A stretch of 64,000 bases of DNA from Laetiporus sulphureus 93-53 (Eukaryota; Basidiomycota; Agaricomycetes; Polyporales; Laetiporaceae), in NCBI RefSeq assembly GCF_001632365.1, contig NW_024468554.1:65358-129357 (forward strand), given 5' to 3'. The translations under genes were made by a program, and so were the position numbers. Of this stretch, positions 35,651 through 45,891 are shown piece after piece. The first letter of the stretch is position 1, and the number at the start of each line of letters is the position of its first letter. The notes under the pieces are model-generated. The model did not search any database, was not told the origin of the DNA, and saw nothing but the letters and a program-made list of their open reading frames with translations.

Positions 35651-35778
35651 TAGAGATCAGATTGGAATGTGTGTCAAAAAAGCCGCGCGCTACGGCTGAA
35701 ACTGCTTGCACTAAAAATACATGGCTGCTTGTGTTAGACACTAAGCAGGTATGCAGAAAGTTGTTAGATCGTTTCTTA

Positions 35779-36495
35779 TGTCACGGCATCGCCGGACAAG
35801 AGATCAAAAAGACTAAAAGGGCAGTCACGTGGAACGTGCCGCCCTGATCCCCTGATCTCTAGAAATCCCCCTGAACCCTATGTGGTGCAAGAGCCTGAGA
35901 CTTACTAATTGATGTGGCTAGCACAGGAAAGGGATAGAGATATATCAAGGAGCTGGTAAGCTCAGTGGGTGCTACGGTAGTAGACGAGGAGAAACAATCT
36001 GAAGTTTCATCCTCTACATGGCTGGTCTTATATACACGTACAGCAGGCTATCTTACCTAAGCTACCTATCTACGGGTATAAGCTAATGGCCGTACATGAA
36101 ACAATAGGATGTCCAGATGTAGAACAATAAGTGGGAAGATCGATGGTTGTCACAGTAACGCATGTGAACATCGTGCCTATCTTGTTTCCCCTTTTGTTTT
36201 CCGGTGTGAACATCATGCCTATCTGGGCTTCTGGCTAAACTAATAGGAAGTGGAAGGCCGATGCATAACAATAGTCCTTGTTCCCTTTATTCCCAAATGG
36301 GTGCCTCTATTATATCCTGGAATAGACAGGTCCGACCGTATCATCCATGGGTCTGGACCATAACATGTGACGTGGACTATCACCTGATCTCTACGTGTCA
36401 TGTCTGTGGCTGAGTGGCGTGAGATATTGGTGAAGCACGTGATCTGTGGCATGAGAAAAGTCACGTGTGGACATTTGTGACAAAAATCTGTGACA
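35779..36495 (-). repeat. Gypsy-A 5' LTR
   Basis: 717 bp, the right boundary of the element. The CACAT target duplication follows at 36496-36500. It should carry the promoter that drives leftward transcription. Confidence 0.95.
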
Positions 36496-36500
36496 CACAT

Positions 36501-36587
36501 ACAGATCCATGCCATCTCAATTATGATGTTCTGAAGAACCCCTTGAGCTTAGCCTGAAGTTACGAGAAAGAGTATCATCCAGTATCC
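36501..36587. other. Short spacer between Gypsy-A and Copia-1
   Basis: Eighty-seven bases of older host sequence lie between the Gypsy-A target duplication and the start of the Copia-1 5' LTR. Nothing is recognised in it. Confidence 0.5.
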
Positions 36588-37011
36588 TGTTGAAGGATTC
36601 ACATCCTGATGATCTCATAGGAGCGACTAGCACTAGCGAGTGTTGATCACATGTAATGGAACCTTACAGAAGGTTCTAGCAACATTTAGGAGTGTCTGGA
36701 ATGACTGATGTCATATTCTAAGAATAGAGACCAATCGTATTATTCACCCGAGTCGTACAATGCCTATTAACCAATTGTATAATCCTCCAGGATCATACGA
36801 TACGGCCATTACCATTGAGTAATATACCATTGGACAATACCTGTCATCACTGGGCTAAATGTATTAGCTAGATATTACTCATCTATGTAAGTAGACATAG
36901 CTGTAGATACCAGAGGTCCTACGATCGGTGTACAGGGTTTTTAACCACATGTATAAATACTGAGTAGCTACAGTCCGAATAAAAACAAGTCTCTAAGCCC
37001 CACAAGGAACA
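36588..37011 (+). repeat. Copia-1 5' LTR
   Basis: 424 bp. It aligns along its whole length with the 3' LTR at 57435 except for a 30-base deletion just before the terminal AACA. Confidence 0.85.
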
Positions 37012-37178
37012 GGTTATGAGCCCCGCTCTCTAGCCTTGTCCCAGACATCAGCACTATCACCAGTATCCCAGTCACTACCCTGCTACTTTGCAACAACCGG
37101 CAACTTCGCTCTTTAGCATCCAAATCGGTCATCTGACTGGTTGTCATATTTGGTAGTACCTTAACGAAGAAACCTACA

Positions 37179-37260
37179 ATAAATTTTGTGACAAGTGCCT
37201 TATTGGGAAAAATCCAAAATAAATACTTGTGACAAGTACCTTAATTGCAAAAAATTCAAA
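37179..37260 (+). repeat. Two-unit tandem repeat in the Copia-1 leader
   Basis: Two diverged units of about 41 bases each share AATAAAT, TTGTGACAAGT, CCTTA and a terminal A-rich TCCAAA/TTCAAA. It may be part of a further small insertion in the leader. Confidence 0.6.
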
Positions 37261-37439
37261 ACTAGTGTGCCATATCTTTTGATTGGCAACATTTTATAAA
37301 ATCATTTTTGTATTGTTGTAGTGGCCCCCACACGGTCGCACACATACGATTAGACTGAACAAGAAAAGGTTTGTGTCACTATTTTATCACTTCATTTGAC
37401 ATAGTCTGATGCCGACACACTTTGTTTCATAGTACGCCG

Positions 37440-37804
37440 TAACGTGCTACGACGCGGAGGTGCAACAGATGACCGCGAAGGGTCAACGTGGCTGTACACC
37501 TGCGTCTAGTCGACATGGAAAGACTGGAGGGCTAAAGTGACGCGTACTATCGCGTCACTGTGCTAAACGTAAGTACATCTGTACAGTGCAGAACTATATG
37601 TAAAACTACATACGCGGATTGCACCAGGGTAAAGCCTCTGAGGCATCCGACGTACTCGCTGCGAATATATATGCTAACTGTCAAGTGTCTGAAGGGAAGT
37701 GAGCATTGGGGAGCTCAAAATCGAGTGGGGTAAGCATATATCAAACTAGGCAATAATGTAACCTTATAGGTACCAAGGCGAGCTGCAGATCACAAATTGC
37801 GACA
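37440..37804 (-). repeat. Copia-2 3' LTR
   Basis: 365 bp, shorter than its partner because it lacks a 63-base internal block present in the 5' LTR. Confidence 0.9.
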
Positions 37805-37809
37805 CTCCC

Positions 37810-40800
37810 CCTCAAACCTTTGCTAGTCCGATGGACACAGCGAAGTATTTGGTCTTCAATGATGGGAGCACCTTCATAAGGATGTCGGCTGTCATGTCTT
37901 CGGTAGGACAGTAAGTGAGCGAGATTTTTCCTTCAACAATAGAGTAATAAATGAAGTGAAATCAGATATCGATGTGCTTGGTACGCACATGGAATCAATC
38001 GTTCTTTGATAGCGTGATGGCAGACTGGTTGTCAGAATGCAGATGGATAGGACGCTCGGGTTCACCAAACAGTTCTATGATGAAAGAGCGAAGCCACATG
38101 GCTTTCTTGCTAGTGTAAGTCAGTGCCGCATACTCAGCCTCAGTAGTCGAAAGCGTAACAAGATCTTGCCACTTCGAGAACCAGGAGACCGCACCACCAT
38201 TCAGCATGAAGACGTACCCCGAGATCGCACGGTGTCTTCCGTGCTCATACCATCCACATTGGAATAACCTATGACCTCATTGTCTTCGGATCCACCAAGA
38301 ACCAGGCACTGGTCTGCTGTCCCCTTGAGGTATTGATAAACGTGCTTGAGCATGTTCCAGTGCATGATGCCCAGGTTCTGGCTAAACTGTGCAAGCTGAC
38401 TGACAGCAAAGGTTATGTCTGGACACGTAGACATGGAGACATACTGTAGCGCTCCAAGTGCTTCCAGGTATGGCTTATCATGCATAACAGCGTATTCTTC
38501 TGTGGTAACCAGGCATTGGTCAGAGGAAAGATGGATGTGAGGATTCATGGGTTGGAAGAGCGGCTTCGCATCGGCAAAATTATAGTGCATGACAATTGAC
38601 TCGATATATGTGCGCTGCGATAGCGCAATGGTATGTTTTTACCAATTGCACTTGATTTCAATCCCCAAGAGCCAATGGAGCTCACCGCTGTCCGTAATCT
38701 CCAATTTTGACTTGATTATATTCTTCAACTGCAGAAGGTTTGCCAGGACTGAGCTGACAATAATTATGTCATCAACGTGCAGGAAAATGATGAAGATCTC
38801 ACCATTCGAATGACACCGATAGAAGACAGCATGATCGTGTTCAAGTCGCACAAGCTTGAAGCTTTCAAGAATGTCACGCAGCTTCGAGTACCAGTGACGA
38901 CCAGATTGCCACATTCCATAAAGCAATACCTGAAGATGAAGCACTTGTCCAGGTACCAGGCCCTCAAGAGCGATGTCAGACAGCGGTCGCATGTATATTT
39001 CTTCATCGTCACGCAGCTTGCCATAAAGGTACGCACTCTTGACGTCAATTTGGTGAGCATGCCATCCATTCCGAGCTGCTACTGACAGTATAGTGTAAAT
39101 GGAAGCGAGCTCACAAACAGCAGCGTAGGTGTCGTCATGGTATTAGTCAGTGCCCTCTACCTGCGAGAAGCCTTGGATGCATAGGCACACGCGGTAACCG
39201 GTTACGTGGCCTCGCACATCTCTCTTAGTGTGAAAAGCCCAAGTCGACCCTACGACATTTTTTTCTGATGAATGCAGCAGCAGATCCACATAAACTCAGC
39301 TCTGTCTCGATTCCAGGCGACGAATCTCTTCTTGCATGACCTCTAGCCACAATGGCCAGTCTGGATGACGCTTCACCTCGGCGACATTTCGTGGATCGAA
39401 ACCCATTGCCTCAGAGGTTACTACTTCTACGGCGTACGCAACGGTCTCACTGAATGCATAATTGATAGCGACTTCAGTCAAGGCACCCTCACCTTATTCC
39501 GATGCGATGTTGTGCATCTTTGCACTCAGCAAGCAGATTCTTTTGCCCATCACAACGTTAGGACCTTCTGGCTCGCAAGTTTTCTCAGGTGCTACAAGAG
39601 GAGCAGGAATGATAGGTGGTGAGGGAGGCAGAGCAGCGTCAGAAACTTTTGATTCCAATTCTAAGGTAGGCCCTATATCCACATCATTATGCTCCCCCTC
39701 GACGCGTGGAGCCTTCTTCCTGAAGACAACGTCACACTCTACTGTGATCGTCTTTTGAGTTGGTCAATAGATGCGATTCCCATTCGACGAGTCGTCAAAT
39801 CTGAGCCAGCGAGCCTCTACACCACGCACATCCAGCTTCGATGCGTTATCGACTTTCATGAACACGATGTTCCTCCACGGGTGCAACTGTGATACATCTG
39901 GTGCATGGCCGAACCGGACCTCATACGGAGTCTTGCTGCCCAGGGCATGATGCGTGGTCCAATTGTAGATGTGCACGACATATGCCAGTGCCTCGCCCCA
40001 CAGCCACTTGAGCAAACCTGAGCTGACAAGAGCTGCATGAACGCCATTAAAGATTGTGCCATGCGTTCACTCTGTGACACCGTTATATTCAGGGGTATCA
40101 TGAACAGTAAGTTTTCTAATGGCTCCTGTGCATTCGAGGTGCGCTGACATATCGTCGGATAGAAACTCGCCCCTGTGATCTGACTGTATGACCTTTACAC
40201 GAGTACCATCCTGCATTTGCAAACATGCTTCGAATTCGACGAACTTGCTGAAGGCCCCAGATTTCAACCATAGTAATGGCATCTCGAGCCAATGCATAGT
40301 GTCATCGACGATTGTGAGCGCGTAATGGCTATGATTTACCATCATAACTGACGCAGGTCCCCATATGTCTAGATGAACATGCTCACTGTAAGAAGTGGCA
40401 AGCGAAGACTGGTGAATAGGGGCGATAGGAGCACGGTGTGCCTTTGTGACTAGGCACGTTCAGCATTTGACCTCCTCAGTACGTTGAGGATCTAGCCTAA
40501 CGCCAGTGATGCAATGCTCATGAAGCATCGCCTTGATGTATCTGTAGTTCACATGTCCCAGATGGCAATGAATCTCATGCAATGACAGCGAGATGGGAAC
40601 TGCGAGCGATGTGCTTGTGTGGAAGATCCAGTAGAGACCATCTGCATGAGGAACAGATCTGACAAGCACGTTTTTCAGATCAGTGATTCGTAGCTCCCCT
40701 GATGACCTGCATAGCTATATCTGTCTTCTTCCAGTATCCCCAGTGACACAAGCATCACATGCATAGCCGGTGCATACAAGACATCGTGCAGATGCAAGTA

Positions 40801-41565
40801 ACACGGCCCATCCCGATGTGTGAAAGTGATATCGAGGTCGCCCATACCGTTCACAATGAAGATCTCCGAATTTGCGACATAAATCCAATGCGGCACAATC
40901 ATACAGTAATTTGTTAGGTGTTCCAAGTGCGGCATCATATGCCGCGAAGCCCCTGAGTCAAAAATGTCGACTCTGCAACCCATTTACATTGCTGCGGCCA
41001 CTGTCTCATGAGTGTTCGCTATGCGTATCTCGATCTGCTCTGCTAATTTGGAGCAATCAATGGTGGTTGCCTCAAGGCCAGTCACAGGGCCTATCACGGA
41101 GGTACTCCAGGCCTCTGAGATTATTGCACCCTGAACAGCTGGCCCTGTCATCGCAGAGGATGCAGTGCTATCCGTTGCACCATTCTTCAGCTTCATGGTA
41201 GCTGCCTTGCTGTCGCTCACACTCGCAGTGGCTTCAGTCTTCGCCTTTGGGCATTCCTGGTAAGTTTTTGTCAATGGACACTGTGCCTTGCAATGCCCCT
41301 TACCCCCGCATTGAAAGCAGGTTATCTCATCATTCGACCTCTTCGGTGTTTCCCCTCGACTAGATCCTTGTCCGCAACCATGCTGGCCATGCTGTCCATG
41401 CTGCCCACAGCCGCTCTTCCCTCCTCGAGATGTGCTAACCACAGCTTCAGTGGTAGCAGTCTGCTCACCTGACTTCAGCACAGCGTGTGAGTCAGCTTCA
41501 GCTCGCAGCATGTGTATGATCTTATCTGGTGTGACCATTTTCTTGGTCACGTCTGTCGACAGCAT
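37810..41565 (-). pseudogene. Copia-2 pol (protease, integrase, RT, RNase H), degenerate
   Basis: Read leftwards after gag. A zinc knuckle CFQCGGKGHCKAQC lies near 41300, the protease has DIFDSGASRHMMPH near 40960, and the integrase core has HLDIWGPASV, VIQSDHRGEFLSDD and TPEYNGVTE, so its three acidic residues are present. RT contains LYGMWQSGRHWYSKL and the catalytic box FLHVDDIII with both aspartates. RNase H has LSTTEAEYAAL and HLHSDNQSAI. Stops at the ends of several segments (for example before MGCRVDIF, and after NGVTE) and frameshifts in the 39-40 kb part prevent a full polyprotein. Confidence 0.88.
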
Positions 41566-42342
41566 CTAGTTATAGATCTCAGCGGCTGTCATAATCGCAG
41601 TGACACTTGGTGCGAAAGAGCGGGGAATAGACGTTGTGATTGCATTGATGTAAGTACGATCTTCGATGATGATGTTTGACTCAGCTAACTTCTCCTTGAG
41701 CTCTGCTAGCTGGTCGAGGTGCTGGCGCAACTTGCGCTCATCAGTACACTTCAAGGTGAACAACTTCACTTTGGTTACAGCATCCATAGCAGCAGTCAGA
41801 GTTCCGAACTCGGTCTTCAAGCCAGCCATGACTTGATGCACCTCGGTAATGCTAAGGTACCTCCGAAAAAGTGAGTCTGTAAATTTTCCCATAATTGCAT
41901 TGAGCATCTGCTTGTTAAGCTTGATTTCCGCAGCCTCCGATGAGTCAGCGGTGCATGCCAGCAGTTCGTCAGCATCACAAGCACCTGCTGCACATTGGAC
42001 ACGGCCAAGCCATATACAATAATTTGATCCATCGATGGCAAGCTTTGGGACTTCTGCAAATTCCTTCGCAACAGATGTTGTCATGATGGGAACAGTAGGT
42101 TGTGATGGGGAAGGTGCTGGTGGTTGAGCAAGGGAAGTTAAAGAAGGTGGAGCAGCTTCTGCTGAATATAATGTAGGATTAATGTGAGACAAATGAGCAA
42201 GGTGGGATTCCGTATGGTACAGATAAAGATCTCCTAGATCTGAAACCTCGTGACCCTGCTGTCCAAGCAGGCAACGAGTACTAGTGCGAATATGTGCACG
42301 TTCAAGGGTAATGGTCTGCTTATATCTAAAGCAGATCTTCAT
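41566..42342 (-). pseudogene. Copia-2 gag
   Basis: Open frame of 258 residues from MKICFRYKQTI to MTAAEIYN, ended by a TAG in what should be a continuous gag. It contains the copia gag (UBN2-type) region: LAIDGSNYCIWLGRVQ, ITEVHQVMAGLKTEFG, TDERKLRQHLDQLAELKEKL and INAITTSIPRSF. The first ~90 residues look less conserved, and the real start may be the MTTSVAKEF methionine. Confidence 0.82.
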
Positions 42343-42389
42343 GCACTGACTTCGAGTATTCGCAGGTGATAAGCTCGGGGCTCATAACC

Positions 42390-42817
42390 TAATGCGCTAT
42401 GGCACGGAGGTGCAACGGATGACCGTGAAGGGTCAACACAGCTGGTATGCCTGCATCTACTCGATACGGAAAGACCGGAGGGTTAAAGTGATGCGTACTA
42501 TCGCATCAGTGGATTGCACCAGGGTAAAGCCTCTCTATTCATACCTAAAGTGATGCATACTATCACGTCACTGTGCTAAGCGTAAGTACATCTGTACGGT
42601 GTGGAACTATATGTAAAACCACATATGCAGATTGCACCAGGTTAAAGCCTCTGAGGCATCCGATGAACTCGCTGCAAATATATATGCTAACTGTCAAGTG
42701 TCTGAAGGGAAGTGAGCATTGGGGAGCTCAAAATCGAGTGGGGTGAGCATATACTAGACTAGGCAATAATGTATCCTTATAGGTACCAAGGTAAGCCACA
42801 GATCACAAATTGCGACA
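42390..42817 (-). repeat. Copia-2 5' LTR with internal patchwork duplication
   Basis: 428 bp. A block at about 42485-42547 repeats nearby LTR motifs (GTACTATCGCATCA, GATTGCACCAGGGTAAAGCC) and is absent from the 3' LTR. Confidence 0.9.
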
Positions 42818-42822
42818 CGCTG

Positions 42823-43494
42823 ATCATCAACGGCGCTACTTACCAGCTGACTTCTTTGAAGGCAAACCCTTGAAAAAGGTTTTCATCAATCGACTCACTG
42901 AAGCAGGTCAATACTGTTTTCCTCGCAACAAACAGCCACTTTCTCCTCTCAAACCTATGCCCCCCATTCGCTCATCTGAGTGGACCACTGCTACCAAAGC
43001 AGCACAGCACACAGAGCTAAGGCACTGCGTGAGGCACACAATGAGTGAAAGAAAGCAAAGTGCATTGAAAAATGTATTAAGCAAGCCGAGGAAAGTAAAG
43101 CCAAACTTTCCCACACTGAATGACTCGAACCACCTCTGCTATATCAGCACCCCCCTCCAGGTGAAATCTGTAACTTCACCAAGACTGATCCAGTCCAGAA
43201 GAAGGTCGATGTATACCACGTTGAGCTACACACCACTATTGAGCACCTCAAAGCCTACTACGATTCCTTCGACAAGCATCATCATCATATTAAAGGCGAC
43301 GACAAGGAGCTACTTATCTGGCTCGCTGTGACACTCAATCGCATCAATATGAATCTCAATTCATACATGAAGGAATACATGGATGAACAGTGGAAGAGAT
43401 TGAACTGGAGGTTACAAGTGATTGGAAAGGTCAAATTCACAGGCCTTCAAGCGAACTACCTTACTATTTCGCACCAGCTCGCTGAGATCATTTG
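42823..43494 (+). pseudogene. Degenerate unknown coding remnant in the Copia-1 leader
   Basis: Protein-like reading in two frames. The first gives FEGKPLKKVFINRLTEAGQ. The second, with a TGA after HNE, gives a lysine-rich helix (KKAKCIEKCIKQAEESKAK), then TKTDPVQKKVDVYHVELHTT, KAYYDSFDKHHHHIKGDDKE, LLIWLAVTLNRINMNLNSY and FTGLQANYLTISHQLAEII. I do not recognise the family. It is too far from gag to be a normal copia leader, so it may belong to another, older transposon. Confidence 0.5.
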
Positions 43495-43758
43495 AGGGAA
43501 TTTCTTTGAACAACTGTAATATTCCTAGTTACATGTACTTTCGTCAATACTATAGCATTCACTACCTTCACACACAATTATCTCAAATTGTTAAATTGGA
43601 CAGACAAAATGGACGAGTAGTTGAATACATCATACTGTTTGAAACAATATTCGCATATCTACCATTAATGTGCACCCAAGAGACAATCATTGCATGATAC
43701 ACTATCGCTGTTGAAACCAATTACCTCACTTTCACCTATCTACCCAACTGCTTCATTG

Positions 43759-44263
43759 ATGATGAGTACCTCTAAAGATGCCAAAGTGTCCATGTTCCAG
43801 CTTGATGAAACAAACTGGACAGACTGGTTCACACGCATGCGTGGTTACCTGATGATGAAATGTCTCTGGCAGTACATTGATATGCTGACATACAAGCTGT
43901 CACCCCAGATGAAGTTTAACATCGCCACTGCCCTTGCTGTGACTGATGTGGATCCTCCTGAGACCACTATCACTCCAGTTGACATCAACACCCAGGAATC
44001 ATGGGATGAAGATGATCAGCAGGAACTAGGCATCATTCTGGTATGGATGCAGCAAAAACTGCACTCAGATATATGTAGATGAAATTCCTCATGCACTCGA
44101 TGCATGGGAAACCCTCAAACAAGTTTATGAAACAGAATCTGTTCTAGAGACCTGAAACCTTGCTGTTGAGTACATGAATACTCAGATGGACGATGGAAAG
44201 TCACTTCAACAACAAATTGACGACTTGGAGATGCAGCAAAATTACATCACCAAATCAGGGTTC
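43759..44263 (+). pseudogene. Copia-1 gag, first part
   Basis: Starts MMSTSKDAKVSMFQLDET and continues NWTDWFTRMRGYLMMKCLW, the copia gag signature. A TGA and a frameshift occur near 44080. The last part, QQQIDDLEMQQNYITKSG, runs into the Gypsy-B 5' LTR and resumes in frame at 52461 with PVADSWVTMI. This shows a clean insertion. Confidence 0.85.
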
Positions 44264-44980
44264 TGTCACAGATTTTCACCACAAAGTCTGCACGTGACTT
44301 TTCTCACATCACAGATCACGTGCTTCACCAATATCTCATGCCACTCAGCCACAGACGTGACACGTAGAGATCAGGTGATAGTCCACATCACATGTTATGG
44401 TCCAGACCCGTGGATGATACAGTCGAACCTGTCTATTCCAGGATACAATAGAGGCACCCATTTGGAAACAAAAGGAACAAGGACTATTGTTCGGGATCAT
44501 CTAGGCAATCAGCTCAAGGTATAGCTGTTACCACGATAGGATGGATCGTCTCACCGTTCCCACTGGAGTACATCGATCTTCTCACCTATTGTTCTACTTA
44601 CAGATAGATTCTCCCACTTATTGTTCCATGTATAGTTTAGTCGCCTAGATATGTAGATAGCCAATCATCTATTTTGTAGTAGTGGTATGATGAAGGTAAT
44701 GTAATCAGGCTCCTGTATACGTATATAAGACCAGCATATAGAGGACGAAACTTCAGATTGTTTCTCCTCATCTACCACTGTAGCACTTACTGAGCTCACC
44801 AGCTCCTGCATATATCTCTCACCCTTCCAACTGCTTGCTTCATCGCCAAGTAAGTGCTAGGCTCTTGCACCACATAAGGGTTCAGGGGGATCATAGGGAC
44901 CAGGGGGATCAGGGCAGCACATTCTACGTGACTGTTCCCTTTTTAGTCTCTTTGCTCTCTTGTCCAGTGGTGCTGTGGCA
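44264..44980 (+). repeat. Gypsy-B 5' LTR
   Basis: 717 bp. A TATATAAG box near 44722-44729 is the likely promoter. It is followed by TTAGAAACAATCTGACC, without an obvious TGG primer site. Confidence 0.95.
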
Positions 44981-45017
44981 TTAGAAACAATCTGACCATT
45001 TTCTGCATCCCTGCTTA

Positions 45018-45872
45018 GTGTCTAACACAAGTGGTCACATATTTTCAGCGCAAACAGTTTCAGCCATAGCGCGCAGCTTTTTTGACATACATTCCAATCC
45101 GATCTCTACCTGGTGTGAGCCTCAGCAAGACTCTGAGCTGCCCAAGGCTTCGAAGCACAAGGCCACATCTAGAATTGACCTCGATGCACACTACAAGTGT
45201 CAAGAAACCAACAAGAAGCGTGGAAGGCTCCTCACACTTGCATCGCTAGGTGCATCATCCACAGACAGGCAGCGAGCAGCAGCGAGGGTCATCGACACCA
45301 CACACATCATAAAGTGCGGGATCATCCACAAATCTTGCGAGTGTACCCCACTGCTCGAACGCTACAAGCCTAGATGAGGACGCCTCACCACTGGTAGTCG
45401 CAAGCTGGCACCACCCCCAGAACTCATCACCTCCAACGCAGTACCTCCCCCCATCATTGCTCCCATCCCAGTTCGGCCGCTACCGAACTTCATTAAGACC
45501 AACACTGTTGCCCATCCCATTCACCCACTCCCATCAAGAGTCAGGCCAATGATTCACATTGAGACACTCACAAAACAAGTGGATGCCACTCGCTTTCAGC
45601 TCCAGCCCATCTTAGGAGCTTTCGCATATCGTCTCAAGGACAAGCATCAGGGACCTATTTACAGCCTCACTACAGAACTCGACAAGGTTTGCACTGACCT
45701 ACACACTGGAACGCACACATACACGTTCATCGAGAAGCAGGTCATCAACATGGTCTGTTTAGAAATAAGAGGGATAAGCTTCAAGCAGATAGGGAAGGAA
45801 GAAAGGCTGCAGGAGATTGCCAAGGCTCTGGTTTTCATCACGAAAAAGCGATATTTGAATTTCTTGTACTAG
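45018..45872 (+). CDS. Gypsy-B ORF0, uncharacterised ORF upstream of gag
   Basis: About 285 codons with one TGA (45375-45377), matching Gypsy-A ORF0. The frame opens after a TAG at 44982-44984 and has no in-frame ATG in its first 180 codons. It must start at a non-AUG codon, be spliced, or have lost its start. Conserved segments include SFFDIHSNPISTWCEPQQD, RIDLDAHYKCQETNKK, AAARVIDTTHIIK, LAPPPELITSNAVPPP, IHIETLTKQVDATRFQLQPI and IYSLTTELDKVCTDLHTG. The stop at 45870-45872 lies 19 bases before the gag ATG. No known domain was recognised. Conservation between two independent insertions argues that it is part of the element. Confidence 0.65.
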
Positions 45873-45891
45873 TCTACATATTTACCTTGCA

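Larger units (their letters stand above)
28307..36495 (-). mobile_element. Gypsy-A: full-length Ty3/Gypsy chromovirus with dUTPase
   Basis: Complete 8189-bp LTR retrotransposon on the minus strand. Two LTRs of 717 bp each (28307-29023 and 35779-36495) begin TGTCACAG or TGTCAG and end in GTGACA. The element is flanked by a perfect 5-bp target duplication, CACAT, at 28302-28306 and 36496-36500. A polypurine tract (GAGAAGGGGG) adjoins the 3' LTR. The base run after the 5' LTR (TAAGAAACGATCT) does not start with TGG, so the usual tRNA primer site is not evident. Order of coding parts: ORF0, gag, protease, RT, RNase H, integrase, chromodomain, dUTPase. It is the sister of Gypsy-B. Several stops and deletions make it non-autonomous as it stands. 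Confidence 0.95.
37440..42817 (-). mobile_element. Copia-2: near full-length Ty1/Copia element
   Basis: 5378-bp element on the minus strand, inserted in the Copia-1 leader. The LTRs are 37440-37804 (3') and 42390-42817 (5'), beginning TGTCGCAATTTGTG in the element's own direction. The target duplication is CGCCG at 37435-37439 and CGCTG at 42818-42822, differing by one transition. The polypurine tract GAGGGGGAG abuts the 3' LTR. Just inside the 5' LTR is GGTTATGAGCCCCG, the putative primer site. Gag, protease, integrase, RT and RNase H are recognisable in copia order. Confidence 0.93.

Noticed and set aside
35662..36271. Open frames inside the Gypsy LTRs
   Set aside because: They are repeated in all LTR copies and have no conserved coding pattern. 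They are LTR sequence.
44722..44729. CRISPR or other prokaryotic array features
   Set aside because: No regularly spaced repeats exist anywhere. The window is clearly eukaryotic with spliceosomal introns.
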